Shown in pieces: positions 8,079 through 17,716 of a stretch of 64,000 bases of DNA (positions within the stretch are counted from its first letter, which is position 1; each line of letters opens with the position of its first letter). Origin of the DNA: Stigmatella ashevillena. GTDB lineage: Bacteria > Myxococcota > Myxococcia > Myxococcales > Myxococcaceae. Position numbers and translations under genes: made by a program. The notes below the pieces were generated by a model. It searched no databases, was not told the DNA's origin, and was given only the letters and a program-made list of their open reading frames with translations. Location: NCBI RefSeq assembly GCF_028368975.1, contig NZ_JAQNDM010000001.1:1-64000 (forward strand), in the 5' to 3' direction.

Positions 8079-10082
8079 TCAACGCCTCGGGGCGGGTTTG
8101 AACTTCTGCTCGATGGCCCGCGTCTTGCCTCGCTCGAAGCGCAGGCGGAACTCGGCCCGCTCCCCGGTGGCCAGGGACTCCAGGGCGATGAGCCGGTTGC
8201 CGGGCTTCACCGGGTAGCGGATAAGCGGCGTGCGCCGCTTCACCGGGACACCATCGATGAAGACCCGCGCGGGAGTATCGGAGCGCAGGGTCAAGAAGGC
8301 GGGATGGGCGGGCACGGGCGCCGACCCCTCCTCGTCCACGGCTGGTTCACGGGCCGCTGGAGGAGGAGACGCAGGGAGGGCCTGCACAGGGGATGGCTCG
8401 TGGAACGGGGACACGGTGACACCGGCAGGAACTGCCTGAGGCACCTCCACGGGGGGCGGCGGCGCCGACGGCTCACCGGGGGGGGAGCGCTCCCAGGTGG
8501 CGAGCACGAAGGCGAACATGCCCACCAGCACGAGGGCCCCCACGAAGCCCAGGGCGCGGTGCTGACGGCGCGCGATCTTCAGGAGGTTGAGTTCCTCGGT
8601 GAGAAGCCTCCGCCGCCCCACCGCGGGGACTGCCTCTTGGGTGGGCGGCGGCATCGGAATCTCAGGCCGCTCCTTCACGGGAGACGGATGCGAGGGTGTG
8701 GTGGCCGGGACGTCACGGACGGCGAGCCGTCGCCTGACGGACGTCGAAGGCTCGTCTGGCGCCTCCTCCGCGGAGGCCCCGTCCGAGCCGCCCTCGATCC
8801 ACTTGAGCCGGGGGTTGCGGCCGACGCGCGTGCCCTCCTTGGACCCCGTGATGCCCCCCAGGGGGACGAGCTGCTTGCGAGGCGGCGTGGCCACGGCGCC
8901 GGCGGGCGCATCCCAGTGCGCCTCCTCGGGCGCCTGGGGCGTGGGCGACGTGGTCTCGTTCTCGGACACGGGCTCGGACACGCCTGCGCGCAGGGGATCC
9001 AGGGCACCGGGGCCTTCCGGCGTGTATTCCTCGAAGGCAGGGGCGGACTCCTGGGTCTTCGCGAAGGTCTCCTCCTCGCTCAGCGCCGGGCTGAACGGCG
9101 TGCGCACCACCACCGAGACGTCCAAGGGCTCGGCCCGCAGGTGGGAGATCTCCGCCCCGGAGACGGGGGTGAGCGTGAAGGGCTCGGAGAAAGGCACGGG
9201 CCCGAGCGTGGTGAAATTCACCTCGTTGGGAACCAGTTCCCGGATGAACCGGCGCAGATCCTCCACGCCCGGCATGCCCCCGTGCGAGGCCAGGAAGTTG
9301 CGCAGCCCGCCAGCGAACTCCCCGGCCGAGCGGAAGCGCCGCTGGGGGAGCGGATCCAACGCGCGCAGGATGACCGGATCCAACCGGGAGTTGATGCGGC
9401 GATCCAGACGGCTCGGAGGAGGCAGCCCATCCCGGCGGGTGCTGAGGCCACTGCCCACGACGAGGGCCTCGCGCAGGGTGAGCAGCTCGTAGGCGATGGC
9501 GCCCAAGGAATAGATGTCCGACAGCTCGCTGGGCTCCTCTCCCCGGCCCACCTCGGGGGCGCGGTAGGCGCTGCGACCGCGGGTGGCGAAGGCGCGCTTG
9601 AGTTCGGGCACCGCCATCAGGGCCTTCAGCGCCCCGAAGTCGCAGATCCCAGGGACGCCCTCGCGGGACAGCAGCAGGTTGCCCGGGGTGATGGCGCCAT
9701 GGATGACCCCCACCTCGTGCGCTCGCTGCACGGCATCCAGCAATTGGATGACGAGGTGCAAGGCCAGGGCGGAGGGAAGGAGGACCTCCTTCGTGTTGAG
9801 CCGCTGGAGCGCCGTCCCCAGGGTGAAGCCGTCCACATGCTCTCGCACCACCGCGAGCCGCTGCTTCACGAAGCCCATGTCCACCACGGGGACGATGCCC
9901 GTAGGACGCAGGGGGTTGAGCACCCGCGACGTGTCGGCCAGGACCCGGGCGTAGGCGGGATCCGAGGTCTTCGCATGGAAGAGCTTCACCACCACGCTGC
10001 CCCCCGCCTCCTGGGTGGCCTGGTAGAGCTCGGCGAGATCTCCTGACTCGACCCGGCCTGTGAGCCGGTAGGAAGCGCTCAT
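8079..10082 (-). CDS. Membrane-anchored Ser/Thr pseudokinase with PEGA domain
   Basis: The 667-residue protein has a eukaryotic-type kinase fold at about residues 5-285: Lys33 in VVVK, DFG at 148-150, APE at 175-177 and the F-helix Asp189. The catalytic loop, however, reads HGAITPGN (128-135), so the HRD aspartate is Ala130, and the glycine loop is degenerate. It is therefore probably a pseudokinase. A Pro/Ser/Glu-rich linker leads to one transmembrane helix (about 510-530), a second Pro-rich linker and a PEGA-like domain (about 595-662). It is coupled upstream (ATGA) to a zinc-ribbon coiled-coil gene and sits directly before the response regulator. A binding or scaffold role is inferred. Confidence 0.9.
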   Translation of the reverse strand: MSASYRLTGRVESGDLAELYQATQEAGGSVVVKLFHAKTSDPAYARVLADTSRVLNPLRPTGIVPVVDMGFVKQRLAVVREHVDGFTLGTALQRLNTKEVLLPSALALHLVIQLLDAVQRAHEVGVIHGAITPGNLLLSREGVPGICDFGALKALMAVPELKRAFATRGRSAYRAPEVGRGEEPSELSDIYSLGAIAYELLTLREALVVGSGLSTRRDGLPPPSRLDRRINSRLDPVILRALDPLPQRRFRSAGEFAGGLRNFLASHGGMPGVEDLRRFIRELVPNEVNFTTLGPVPFSEPFTLTPVSGAEISHLRAEPLDVSVVVRTPFSPALSEEETFAKTQESAPAFEEYTPEGPGALDPLRAGVSEPVSENETTSPTPQAPEEAHWDAPAGAVATPPRKQLVPLGGITGSKEGTRVGRNPRLKWIEGGSDGASAEEAPDEPSTSVRRRLAVRDVPATTPSHPSPVKERPEIPMPPPTQEAVPAVGRRRLLTEELNLLKIARRQHRALGFVGALVLVGMFAFVLATWERSPPGEPSAPPPPVEVPQAVPAGVTVSPFHEPSPVQALPASPPPAAREPAVDEEGSAPVPAHPAFLTLRSDTPARVFIDGVPVKRRTPLIRYPVKPGNRLIALESLATGERAEFRLRFERGKTRAIEQKFKPAPRR

Positions 10083-10375
10083 TCCTTCCCCGCGCGGCGC
10101 CGGACGGCGGCGAAGTGGAAGCCGCACCAGACGCACGCATCGCCCCGGCGGCCCTTTGGCAGCTCCAGGGTGCACCCCGGGCATCGGGGGCGGGGCTTGC
10201 CCGGCGCCTCGCGCTTGGCCGATGAGGATGCGCCAGAACGGGCACGCACGGCGGTGGCGGCGCGCCGCACATGCAGCTCCAGCTGCCGGACCCGGTCCTC
10301 CAGGGCTTCGATTCGAGCGGACAGCCGCGCATGGATCTCGGCGTCCGCGGACTGACGTCTGGCAGGAGACCGCAT
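10079..10375 (-). CDS. Small coiled-coil protein with C-terminal zinc ribbon
   Basis: The 98-residue product has an N-terminal Arg/Glu/Leu heptad region (about residues 8-40, IEALEDRVRQLELHV) predicted to form a coiled coil, a basic linker, and a compact zinc ribbon built from CPGC and CVWC. Such proteins can dimerise and bind nucleic acid or another protein. It heads a run of six minus-strand genes, and its TGA overlaps the ATG of the pseudokinase gene, so the two are translationally coupled. No function is established; the pairing suggests it is a partner of the pseudokinase. Confidence 0.75.
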   Translation of the reverse strand: MRSPARRQSADAEIHARLSARIEALEDRVRQLELHVRRAATAVRARSGASSSAKREAPGKPRPRCPGCTLELPKGRRGDACVWCGFHFAAVRRRAGKE

Positions 10376-10456
10376 CGGGTCCCGAAGCGTGCCACGCCCC
10401 CTCGGATACCCGCAAGGAAGACCCACGTTGAAGTGCTTGGTGAGGGGGGGCGTGTT

Positions 10457-12163
<1,707 letters not shown>

Positions 12164-12254
12164 GACGGGCCAGAGGAAATATTCCATCCTTGTCTATAGG
12201 AACGCACGCTTCGCAAAGGCACACACAGTATAATTATACCTCGCCTCAGCGATA

Positions 12255-12284
12255 ACCCTGCTCCTCTACAAGCTTGAGCAGGGT
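12255..12284. terminator. Putative bidirectional terminator hairpin
   Basis: A perfect 9-base inverted repeat, ACCCTGCTC (12255-12263) and GAGCAGGGT (12276-12284), is separated by a 12-base loop. It lies between the convergent 5'-nucleotidase and collagen-like genes. There is no strong T tract, so intrinsic termination is only inferred. Nothing else is apparent in the 222-base gap. Confidence 0.5.
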
Positions 12285-12385
12285 ATCCGCGCTATTGTTG
12301 CATCCCCGTGCGCAGGACTAGAGAGATAGCCTCCTTCTCCTTGCTGTCGGGCAGTCTCAGATTATGCCCCCAGTAGATGCTTCTC

Positions 12386-13720
12386 TTATTGCATCAAGCA
12401 ACAGATAGCATGTGCTTGCACCGTATTACTACCCTCCCGCACAGCACAGGAATATGTGTTTCCTGATACCCACGACGAAATCCCGAAATACTGGGACCCT
12501 CCCTGTTGGCAAGCTCCACCTGAAAGCCACCAAGGAGCTCCGCATGAAGCCGAGGAAGTTTTAGCGAAGCCCCCTGCTACTGGCGTACATGCAAAGCTCT
12601 TCGGAGCTCCTGGGATACCAGGGACTCCCTGAGCCCCTGGATCTCCTCTGGGTCCTTGTGAACCGGGCATTCCTTGGTTTCCTTGCGGTCCCTGATTCCC
12701 ATTACAAATATAGCGTGTCATCGTCGCATCCACCTCTGATGCGTCAAGTAGCGCATTGCGGTTGCTGTCCAGTCCGGTCTCCAGCTTTACTCCACCTGCA
12801 ACACAATTTGCTCCCCCTGCAACCGCAGTGGTTTTCGTCAATGCAGCAAAGCCCGCGTCTCCCTTGAGGCCCTGTGATCCCTGCGTTCCGTTACAAATGT
12901 AACGCGTCATCGTTGCATCTACTTCTGTTGTGTCGAGCAGCGCATTTCGGTTGCTGTCGACTCCTGTCTCCACCTTCAACCCACCCGCTGCGCAATTTGA
13001 GCCCGCTGCGACCGCAGTCGTTTTCGTCAGTGCAGACAAGCCCATATCTCCCTTGAGCCCCTGTGTCCCTTGATGTCCCACATCCCCTTTGGGCCCCTGC
13101 GGCCCTTGAAGCCCCGTATCCCCCTTGAGCCCCTGGGGCCCCTGAATCCCATCGCAGACGTAGCGCGTCATCGCGGCACTCACTTCCCAGGCTTCGAGCA
13201 GCGCATTGCGGTTACTGTCCAATCCTGTCTCCACCTTCACTCCTCCCGCTGAGCAGTTCGCGCCTGCTGCCACCACGGAGGTTTTCGTCAGCGAAGCCAG
13301 GCCGGTAGAGCCCGCTGGGCCTACTGCTCCAGGCGCTCCATCTTCGCCCTTCGGCCCCTGGGGGCCCACCGCCCCCAGAGTCAAAGCGAAGACATCCCTT
13401 TGTGAAGCCGTGCTCCCTGTCGACACCGTCAACAGGTACGAGCCGACGTAAGTGGAGAAGGTTGAGGGCAGTGAAACTGTCAGCTCCTTTCCATCGCTGG
13501 ACACCTCCGTCACGGGAACCTCCGTTCCGGCCAGCGTTACCACCGGCGCAGACCCATTGTTAAAATGGGCTCCGCTGATGGAGAGGTTCGCATTGGAATA
13601 GTCAATATCGACTCCTTCCACGAACAGCTGCGGGTCCGCCTGCGAAAATGCGGGGCCGGTGGCTAGCAGCAGTCCCATCAACAGACAACTCAACGTCACA
13701 GAAGTTCGCATCCTTGGCAT
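12386..13720 (-). CDS. Secreted collagen-like protein with three DUF7151-type repeats
   Basis: The 444-residue protein has a signal peptide (from MPRMRTSVTL to about AFSQA) and a short beta domain (about residues 28-115) of IPT/TIG type. It then alternates collagen-like Gly-X-Y stretches with three copies of a module of about 50 residues. Each copy contains LTKT, a Cys, the motif GxDSNRNALLxxxEV, and ends TRYxCxG. The D-x-N-x-N-x-L-L-D/E spacing resembles a calcium-binding loop, matching what I recognise as DUF7151. The C-terminus is a Cys-rich cap. Gly-X-Y regions may form trimeric stalks; the role is inferred to be surface or matrix. ATG 13720 is chosen; ATG 13711 is an alternative. GC content is lower than in neighbouring core genes. 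Confidence 0.85.
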   Translation of the reverse strand: MPRMRTSVTLSCLLMGLLLATGPAFSQADPQLFVEGVDIDYSNANLSISGAHFNNGSAPVVTLAGTEVPVTEVSSDGKELTVSLPSTFSTYVGSYLLTVSTGSTASQRDVFALTLGAVGPQGPKGEDGAPGAVGPAGSTGLASLTKTSVVAAGANCSAGGVKVETGLDSNRNALLEAWEVSAAMTRYVCDGIQGPQGLKGDTGLQGPQGPKGDVGHQGTQGLKGDMGLSALTKTTAVAAGSNCAAGGLKVETGVDSNRNALLDTTEVDATMTRYICNGTQGSQGLKGDAGFAALTKTTAVAGGANCVAGGVKLETGLDSNRNALLDASEVDATMTRYICNGNQGPQGNQGMPGSQGPRGDPGAQGVPGIPGAPKSFACTPVAGGFAKTSSASCGAPWWLSGGACQQGGSQYFGISSWVSGNTYSCAVREGSNTVQAHAICCLMQ

Positions 13721-13724
13721 GAAA
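13566..13724 (-). repeat. 159-bp exact direct repeat, copy 1
   Basis: These bases, covering the signal peptide and first domain start of the collagen-like gene, recur identically at 15351-15509 in the same orientation (offset 1785). The identity ends abruptly at both sides. Confidence 0.93.
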
Positions 13725-13866
13725 AACCCCGCAGCACAACAAGCACACGGCACGTTGTACTTAACTAAACCATCCCCCCATTGAGGGACAAAAACTCCGT
13801 GACTTTACTGGACTGGACTCCTTACGGCGGAAGTTTCTGTTTGGAGCGCTCTCCAAGGGAGTATTA

Positions 13867-13945
13867 GAGCGCCTAACAAAAGTAAGGTTTGAGGGGTCTC
13901 TTCCCTCGGGGCGGTGGCTCCAGTTCTTACTTTTGTTAGGCGCTC
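13867..13945. mobile_element. MITE-like element with 20-bp perfect terminal inverted repeats
   Basis: The 79-base unit begins GAGCGCCTAACAAAAGTAAG and ends with its exact reverse complement, separated by 39 bases with no coding capacity. It is flanked by TTA on both sides (13864-13866 and 13946-13948), consistent with a 3-base target duplication. Such short elements are mobilised by a transposase supplied in trans; the TNA target type is known for some IS5-family groups. It lies in the 274-base gap between the two collagen-like genes and would also fold as a strong hairpin in RNA. Confidence 0.65.
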
Positions 13946-13994
13946 TTAGTGACCAATGCCTACGCGATGGGAGCTGACCGTTAGCCTTCTCCCA

Positions 13995-15110
13995 TCACTG
14001 AGCAGCGCAACACTTTCCTAAAGCATGCACAGAACCAGCTCCTGATGAAGGACCTGTGAGAACGCATGCATAAGAGTTTCCAGTAATGAGTGAGCCAGTT
14101 CCAACCACAGTGCCAGCACTGTGACGGCAAGCCCCCCCCGTTAGCAACCAACCCGCTGGGCACGTAGCATATGAACCCGAAGCGAATGCACGAGACGTTA
14201 CCTCAGGACCTTCTACGGTGTGACAGACCAAGCTAAAGGGCTTACCGGAGGGGCCCATAGGGCCTTGAGGCCCCACAGGGCCTGTCCACCCTTGGGCCCC
14301 TGTGTCCCCCTTAGGCCCCTGCGGTCCCGTGAGGCCCTGTAGTCCTCTGTCTCCCGTATTTCCCTTGTCTCCCTTGAGCCCCTGTGGACCCATAGGTCCT
14401 GTATCTCCTTTATCCCCCTTGAGCCCCTGGGGCCCAACAAGCCCTGTATCTCCCTTGAGCCCCTGTGGACCCATAGGTCCTGTATCTCCTTTATCCCCCT
14501 TGAGCCCCTGGGGCCCAACAGGCCCTGTATCCCCCTTGAGCCCCTGCGGTCCCTGAACCCCATCACAAACGTAACGCGTCATCGCAGCGTTCACTTCCCA
14601 GGCTTCGAGCAGCGCATTACGGTTACCGTCGATCCCTGTTTCCACCTTCACTCCTCCGGCGGCACAGTTTGAACCCGCTGCCACGGGCGTAGTCTTCGTT
14701 AGCGAGGCCAAGCCCGTTGCCCCTGCCGCTCCGTCTTCGCCCTTCGGTCCTTGCGGCCCCGCAGCACCCAAGGTCAGCGCAAAAACATCCTTCTGTGTGG
14801 CCGCAGCACCTGTTGACACCGTCAACAGGTATGAGCCAACAAAGTTGGCGAAGGATGATGAGAGCGTAACCGTGAGCCCTTTCCCATCGCTGGACACCGC
14901 CGTCACGGGAATCTCCGTTCCCGCCAGCGTCACCACCGGCGCGGAACCATTATTAAAATGGGCTCCGCTGATGAAAAGGTTCGCATTGGAATAGTCAATA
15001 TCGACTCCCTCCACGAACAACTGCGAGCCATCCTGCGCAAAAACCGGACCTGAAAGCAAAAGCCCCGCCCAAAGACAACCAAACTTCACGAAAAATCGAT
15101 TCTTTGACAT
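13995..15110 (-). CDS. Secreted collagen-like protein with one DUF7151-type repeat
   Basis: The 371-residue protein is a paralogue of the collagen-like protein at 12386-13720. It has a signal peptide (MSKNRFF to about FAQDG), the same short beta domain (QLFVEGVDIDYSNANL), one DUF7151-type module with DGNRNALLEAWEV, then an uninterrupted run of about 40 Gly-X-Y triplets (about residues 190-305) of the type GPQGLKGDKGDT. It ends in a Cys-rich cap with four or more cysteines, including a terminal CC. The Gly-X-Y run is encoded partly by an 81-base tandem repeat, so its length is likely variable. A surface stalk or matrix role is inferred. ATG 15110 precedes the signal peptide directly. Confidence 0.85.
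   Translation of the reverse strand: MSKNRFFVKFGCLWAGLLLSGPVFAQDGSQLFVEGVDIDYSNANLFISGAHFNNGSAPVVTLAGTEIPVTAVSSDGKGLTVTLSSSFANFVGSYLLTVSTGAAATQKDVFALTLGAAGPQGPKGEDGAAGATGLASLTKTTPVAAGSNCAAGGVKVETGIDGNRNALLEAWEVNAAMTRYVCDGVQGPQGLKGDTGPVGPQGLKGDKGDTGPMGPQGLKGDTGLVGPQGLKGDKGDTGPMGPQGLKGDKGNTGDRGLQGLTGPQGPKGDTGAQGWTGPVGPQGPMGPSGKPFSLVCHTVEGPEVTSRAFASGSYATCPAGWLLTGGACRHSAGTVVGTGSLITGNSYACVLTGPSSGAGSVHALGKCCAAQ
14371..14532 (-). repeat. 81-bp tandem repeat (two copies) in collagen-like coding region
   Basis: Two near-identical 81-base units (about 14371-14451 and 14452-14532) each encode 27 residues of Gly-X-Y sequence. The period is a multiple of nine, so copy-number change keeps both the reading frame and the triplet register. 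Confidence 0.85.
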
Positions 15111-15184
15111 GATCCACCTCTGATTCAGTAAAGATTTACGCCATACTGCCCATCGTTCAAGGCATATAGAACTCAGCAGATCCT

Positions 15185-15315
15185 TAAGATGGCTCCATCG
15201 AAACCATTCCTCGCTGACCAAGATTTTCCCGGAAGGCAATAGAGTGGCCCTGCGCTGAAATCGAAGCACTGTCGTGCCTATTTGCCCCTGGCCAAATCCT
15301 AGATTTCCGTTCTTA
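15185..15315 (-). pseudogene. Remnant of the 3' end of a kelch-repeat gene
   Basis: On the minus strand this stretch encodes [10 protein letters not shown] followed by unrelated residues. Its bases align with the end of the kelch gene at about 15620-15740 (for example 'ttgcccctggccaaa' against 'ttgcccgtggcaaag', then the segment encoding LPSGKILVS). There are several substitutions and small indels, so it is an old paralogous copy. It directly follows the truncated collagen-like fragment. The remaining bases up to 15110 carry no recognisable gene. Confidence 0.6.
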
Positions 15316-15505
15316 TCAAGATCACCACCGACACAGAACCATTGTTGAACTGGGCTCCGCTGATGGAGAGGTTCGCATTGGAATAGTCAATATCGACTCC
15401 TTCCACGAACAGCTGCGGGTCCGCCTGCGAAAATGCGGGGCCGGTGGCTAGCAGCAGTCCCATCAACAGACAACTCAACGTCACAGAAGTTCGCATCCTT
15501 GGCAT
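15299..15505 (-). pseudogene. Truncated collagen-like protein gene (5' fragment)
   Basis: The open frame of 68 codons starts with the same MPRMRTSVTL signal peptide and the QLFVEGVDIDYSNANL segment as the gene at 12386-13720. It then diverges (VSVVILIRTEI) and stops, where the sequence passes into a kelch-gene remnant. It lacks every collagen-like and DUF7151 module, so a functional product is unlikely, although a short secreted peptide could still be made. The coding part is a recent copy because it is identical at DNA level to copy 1 over 159 bases. Confidence 0.8.
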
Positions 15506-15509
15506 GAAA
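15351..15509 (-). repeat. 159-bp exact direct repeat, copy 2
   Basis: This copy is identical to 13566-13724 in the same orientation, covering the 5' end of the truncated collagen-like fragment. It could support homologous recombination deleting the 1.8 kb between the copies. Confidence 0.93.
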
Positions 15510-16510
15510 TATTCCACATCAAAAGGATTCTCATCATGTACCCGGCTGAGGTGCCCAAAAATTGGGACTGCATTCCCTTTAAGGGGTGTAGAACTCCACA
15601 GTTCCTGTGAAGGCACCATCGAGATTCATCCCCCCACTGACTAAGATTTTTCCAGAAGGCAATAGATTGGCTACGTGTTGATACCGGGGCGTTCCCATGC
15701 TGCTGCTGGACGCCCACTTGCCCGTGGCAAAGTCATAGGTTTCCGTGCTGGAAAGAACTGCGATGCCGTCGAACCCTCCCATGACCAGGACCTTGGTCGG
15801 CAGCACGCTGGCGGTATGCAGATAGCGTGCTGAAACCATGCTGCCTCTAGGACTCCAGGCGCCCGTGACCGGAGCACGAATTTCCGTGCTAGCAACGGCA
15901 TCCAACCCATTGGCGCTTCCTCCGACAACCAACACATCGCCAAACACGGAAAGACTTGCAGTGTGCATATATCTGGCAGAAGCCATGGCACCAGCGGAGG
16001 TCCAGACACCTATCGAGGGGTCGTACACTTCGGCGGTGCTCATGGGAACATCAACACCTACCCCTCCCATCACAAGAGCTTGGCCCGAAGGCAACACTGT
16101 CGTCGTATGCTGATAGCGTCTGTGACTCATCGAGCCAGCCGACGTCCAAGTGCCGCTCGTGGGATCGTAGAGCTCTGCACTGGCAAGCGAATCCGCGCCA
16201 TTATACCCACCCACCACTAGGACTTTTCCGGAGGGCAGCAGACTCACGGTATGCAGTGCTCGAGGCGAGGCCATGCGCCCCGTCAAGGTCCATGTCCCCG
16301 TGGCTGGATCATAGATCTCCGCGCTGGCCAGAGGATTGTAGTTTCCGTCGTATCCTCCCACGACCAGCACCTTGCCTGACGAAAGCACTGTGATGGTGTG
16401 ATAAGAGCGGTGAGACTTCATATTGCCAGTGGAATTCCACTGACCTGTGGCTGGGTCATACACCTCCGCACTGGACAAAGGCCCCACTTCGCTCAACCCA
16501 CCAGCGGCTA

Positions 16511-17716
16511 GTGGAGTGTCTTACAAGTTCGTGGACATAGTCGCGGGGGATGAATAGCTCTGGTGGATGAGGAGACGTCCCCCGCGACTCATCCACCTGT
16601 CGCCCGAAGAGACCGAGTATCTTGAGGACTTGGTGCGAGATGGGCGCACCAAGCAGCGTGTCGCTCGTCGTGCGCGTATCCTACTGGCGATGGCCGACCC
16701 GGACACCATCGTCTCGGAGTTGGCCGACCACCTCGAGCAAAATCGCAGGACCCTCTGGACCCTGTGTCGTCGCTTCGAGGCCCAAGGGGTGGAGGCTGTA
16801 GAAGATGCTCCCCGTTCCGGTCGTCCGCGGGAGCTTTCCCCCCCTGCAACGAGTGGAAGTGGAGCGCCTGGCATGCTGCGAACCGGCCGGCGTCGGGCTG
16901 CACATGACCCACTGGTCCACTCGTAGTCTGGCGCGTGCTGCCCAGTTCCGGGGGATTGCCTCCACCATCTCCCACTCCACCGTCGCGCTCATCCTTCGCG
17001 ATGCCGAACTGCAACCCCACCGCTGGCGCTACTGGAAGACACCGACTCCAGACGACACCTTTCGCGCCAAGGCCGCCAAGGTCCTCTGGTGCTACGAGAA
17101 TGCTCACTCCCTCGCAGAGCGAGGCGAGGTGGTGTTGTGCGTGGACGAAAAGCCCAACATCCAAGCTCTGGAGCGGCGCTGCCCCTCGCGCTCGATGAAG
17201 CCGGGCCTCATCCAGCACCAAGAGTTCGAGTATGTGCGCCACGGCACGGTGAACTTCTTGGCCAAGCTGGTGGTGCATACCGGCAAGATGCGCGGCTGGT
17301 GTCTGGAGCACAACGACAGCGCCAGCCTGCGGGCGGTCCTGCCCCAACTGTTGTGGGAGCATCGCCAAGCCCGTCGCATTCACCTCATCTGGGATGCGGG
17401 CTCTAGCCACATGGCCCACCCGACGCGTTCGTTCCTCAGCAGCTACTACCCTCAGGTTCGAGTGCTCTTCACTCCGGCCCATGCCTCCTGGCTCGACCAA
17501 GCCGAGTTGCTGCTGCGCGCCTTCGGGGCGCGCTACCTTCAGCGGGGCGACTGGGCCAGCCGCTCCGAACTCATCGAGCACCTCAACGCAAGCTGGCCCG
17601 AGTACAACCGTCTCTATGCCCACCCGTTCACTTGGTCCTGGACTCGGACCCAGATGCACCGGTGGGTGGACCGTTACCGGTCCTGACTATGTCCAAAAAC
17701 TTGTAAGACACTCCAC
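16511..17716 (+). mobile_element. IS630-family insertion sequence, 1206 bp
   Basis: The element is bounded by imperfect inverted repeats of about 32 bases beginning GTGGAGTGTCTTACAAGTT at the left and its complement at the right, with two mismatches. TA occurs at both junctions (16509-16510 and 17717-17718) in a CTAG context, the classic IS630/Tc1 target duplication. It carries one transposase in two overlapping frames and no passenger genes. Its orientation is opposite to the kelch gene it interrupts. The near-perfect ends suggest a recent insertion. Confidence 0.94.
16567..17686 (+). CDS. IS630-family DDE transposase, two frames
   Basis: The first frame (16567-16926) encodes an N-terminal helix-turn-helix region ending in EDAPRSGRPRELSP. 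The second frame (16805-17686) encodes the catalytic domain: CVDEKP for the first Asp, IWDAGSSH for the second, and HASWLDQAE for the Glu. Family alignment joins them at LSP/LQRVEVERL, at a TTTCCCCCCC run (C7 at 16838-16844). The second frame is +1 relative to the first, so either programmed slippage or a one-base indel is involved. The joined protein would be about 372 residues, normal for the family. Confidence 0.9.

Noticed and set aside
14290-14560. Regular repeats resembling a CRISPR array
   Set aside because: The period is set by Gly-X-Y codons in an open frame and the units have no unique spacers; it is collagen-like coding repeat.
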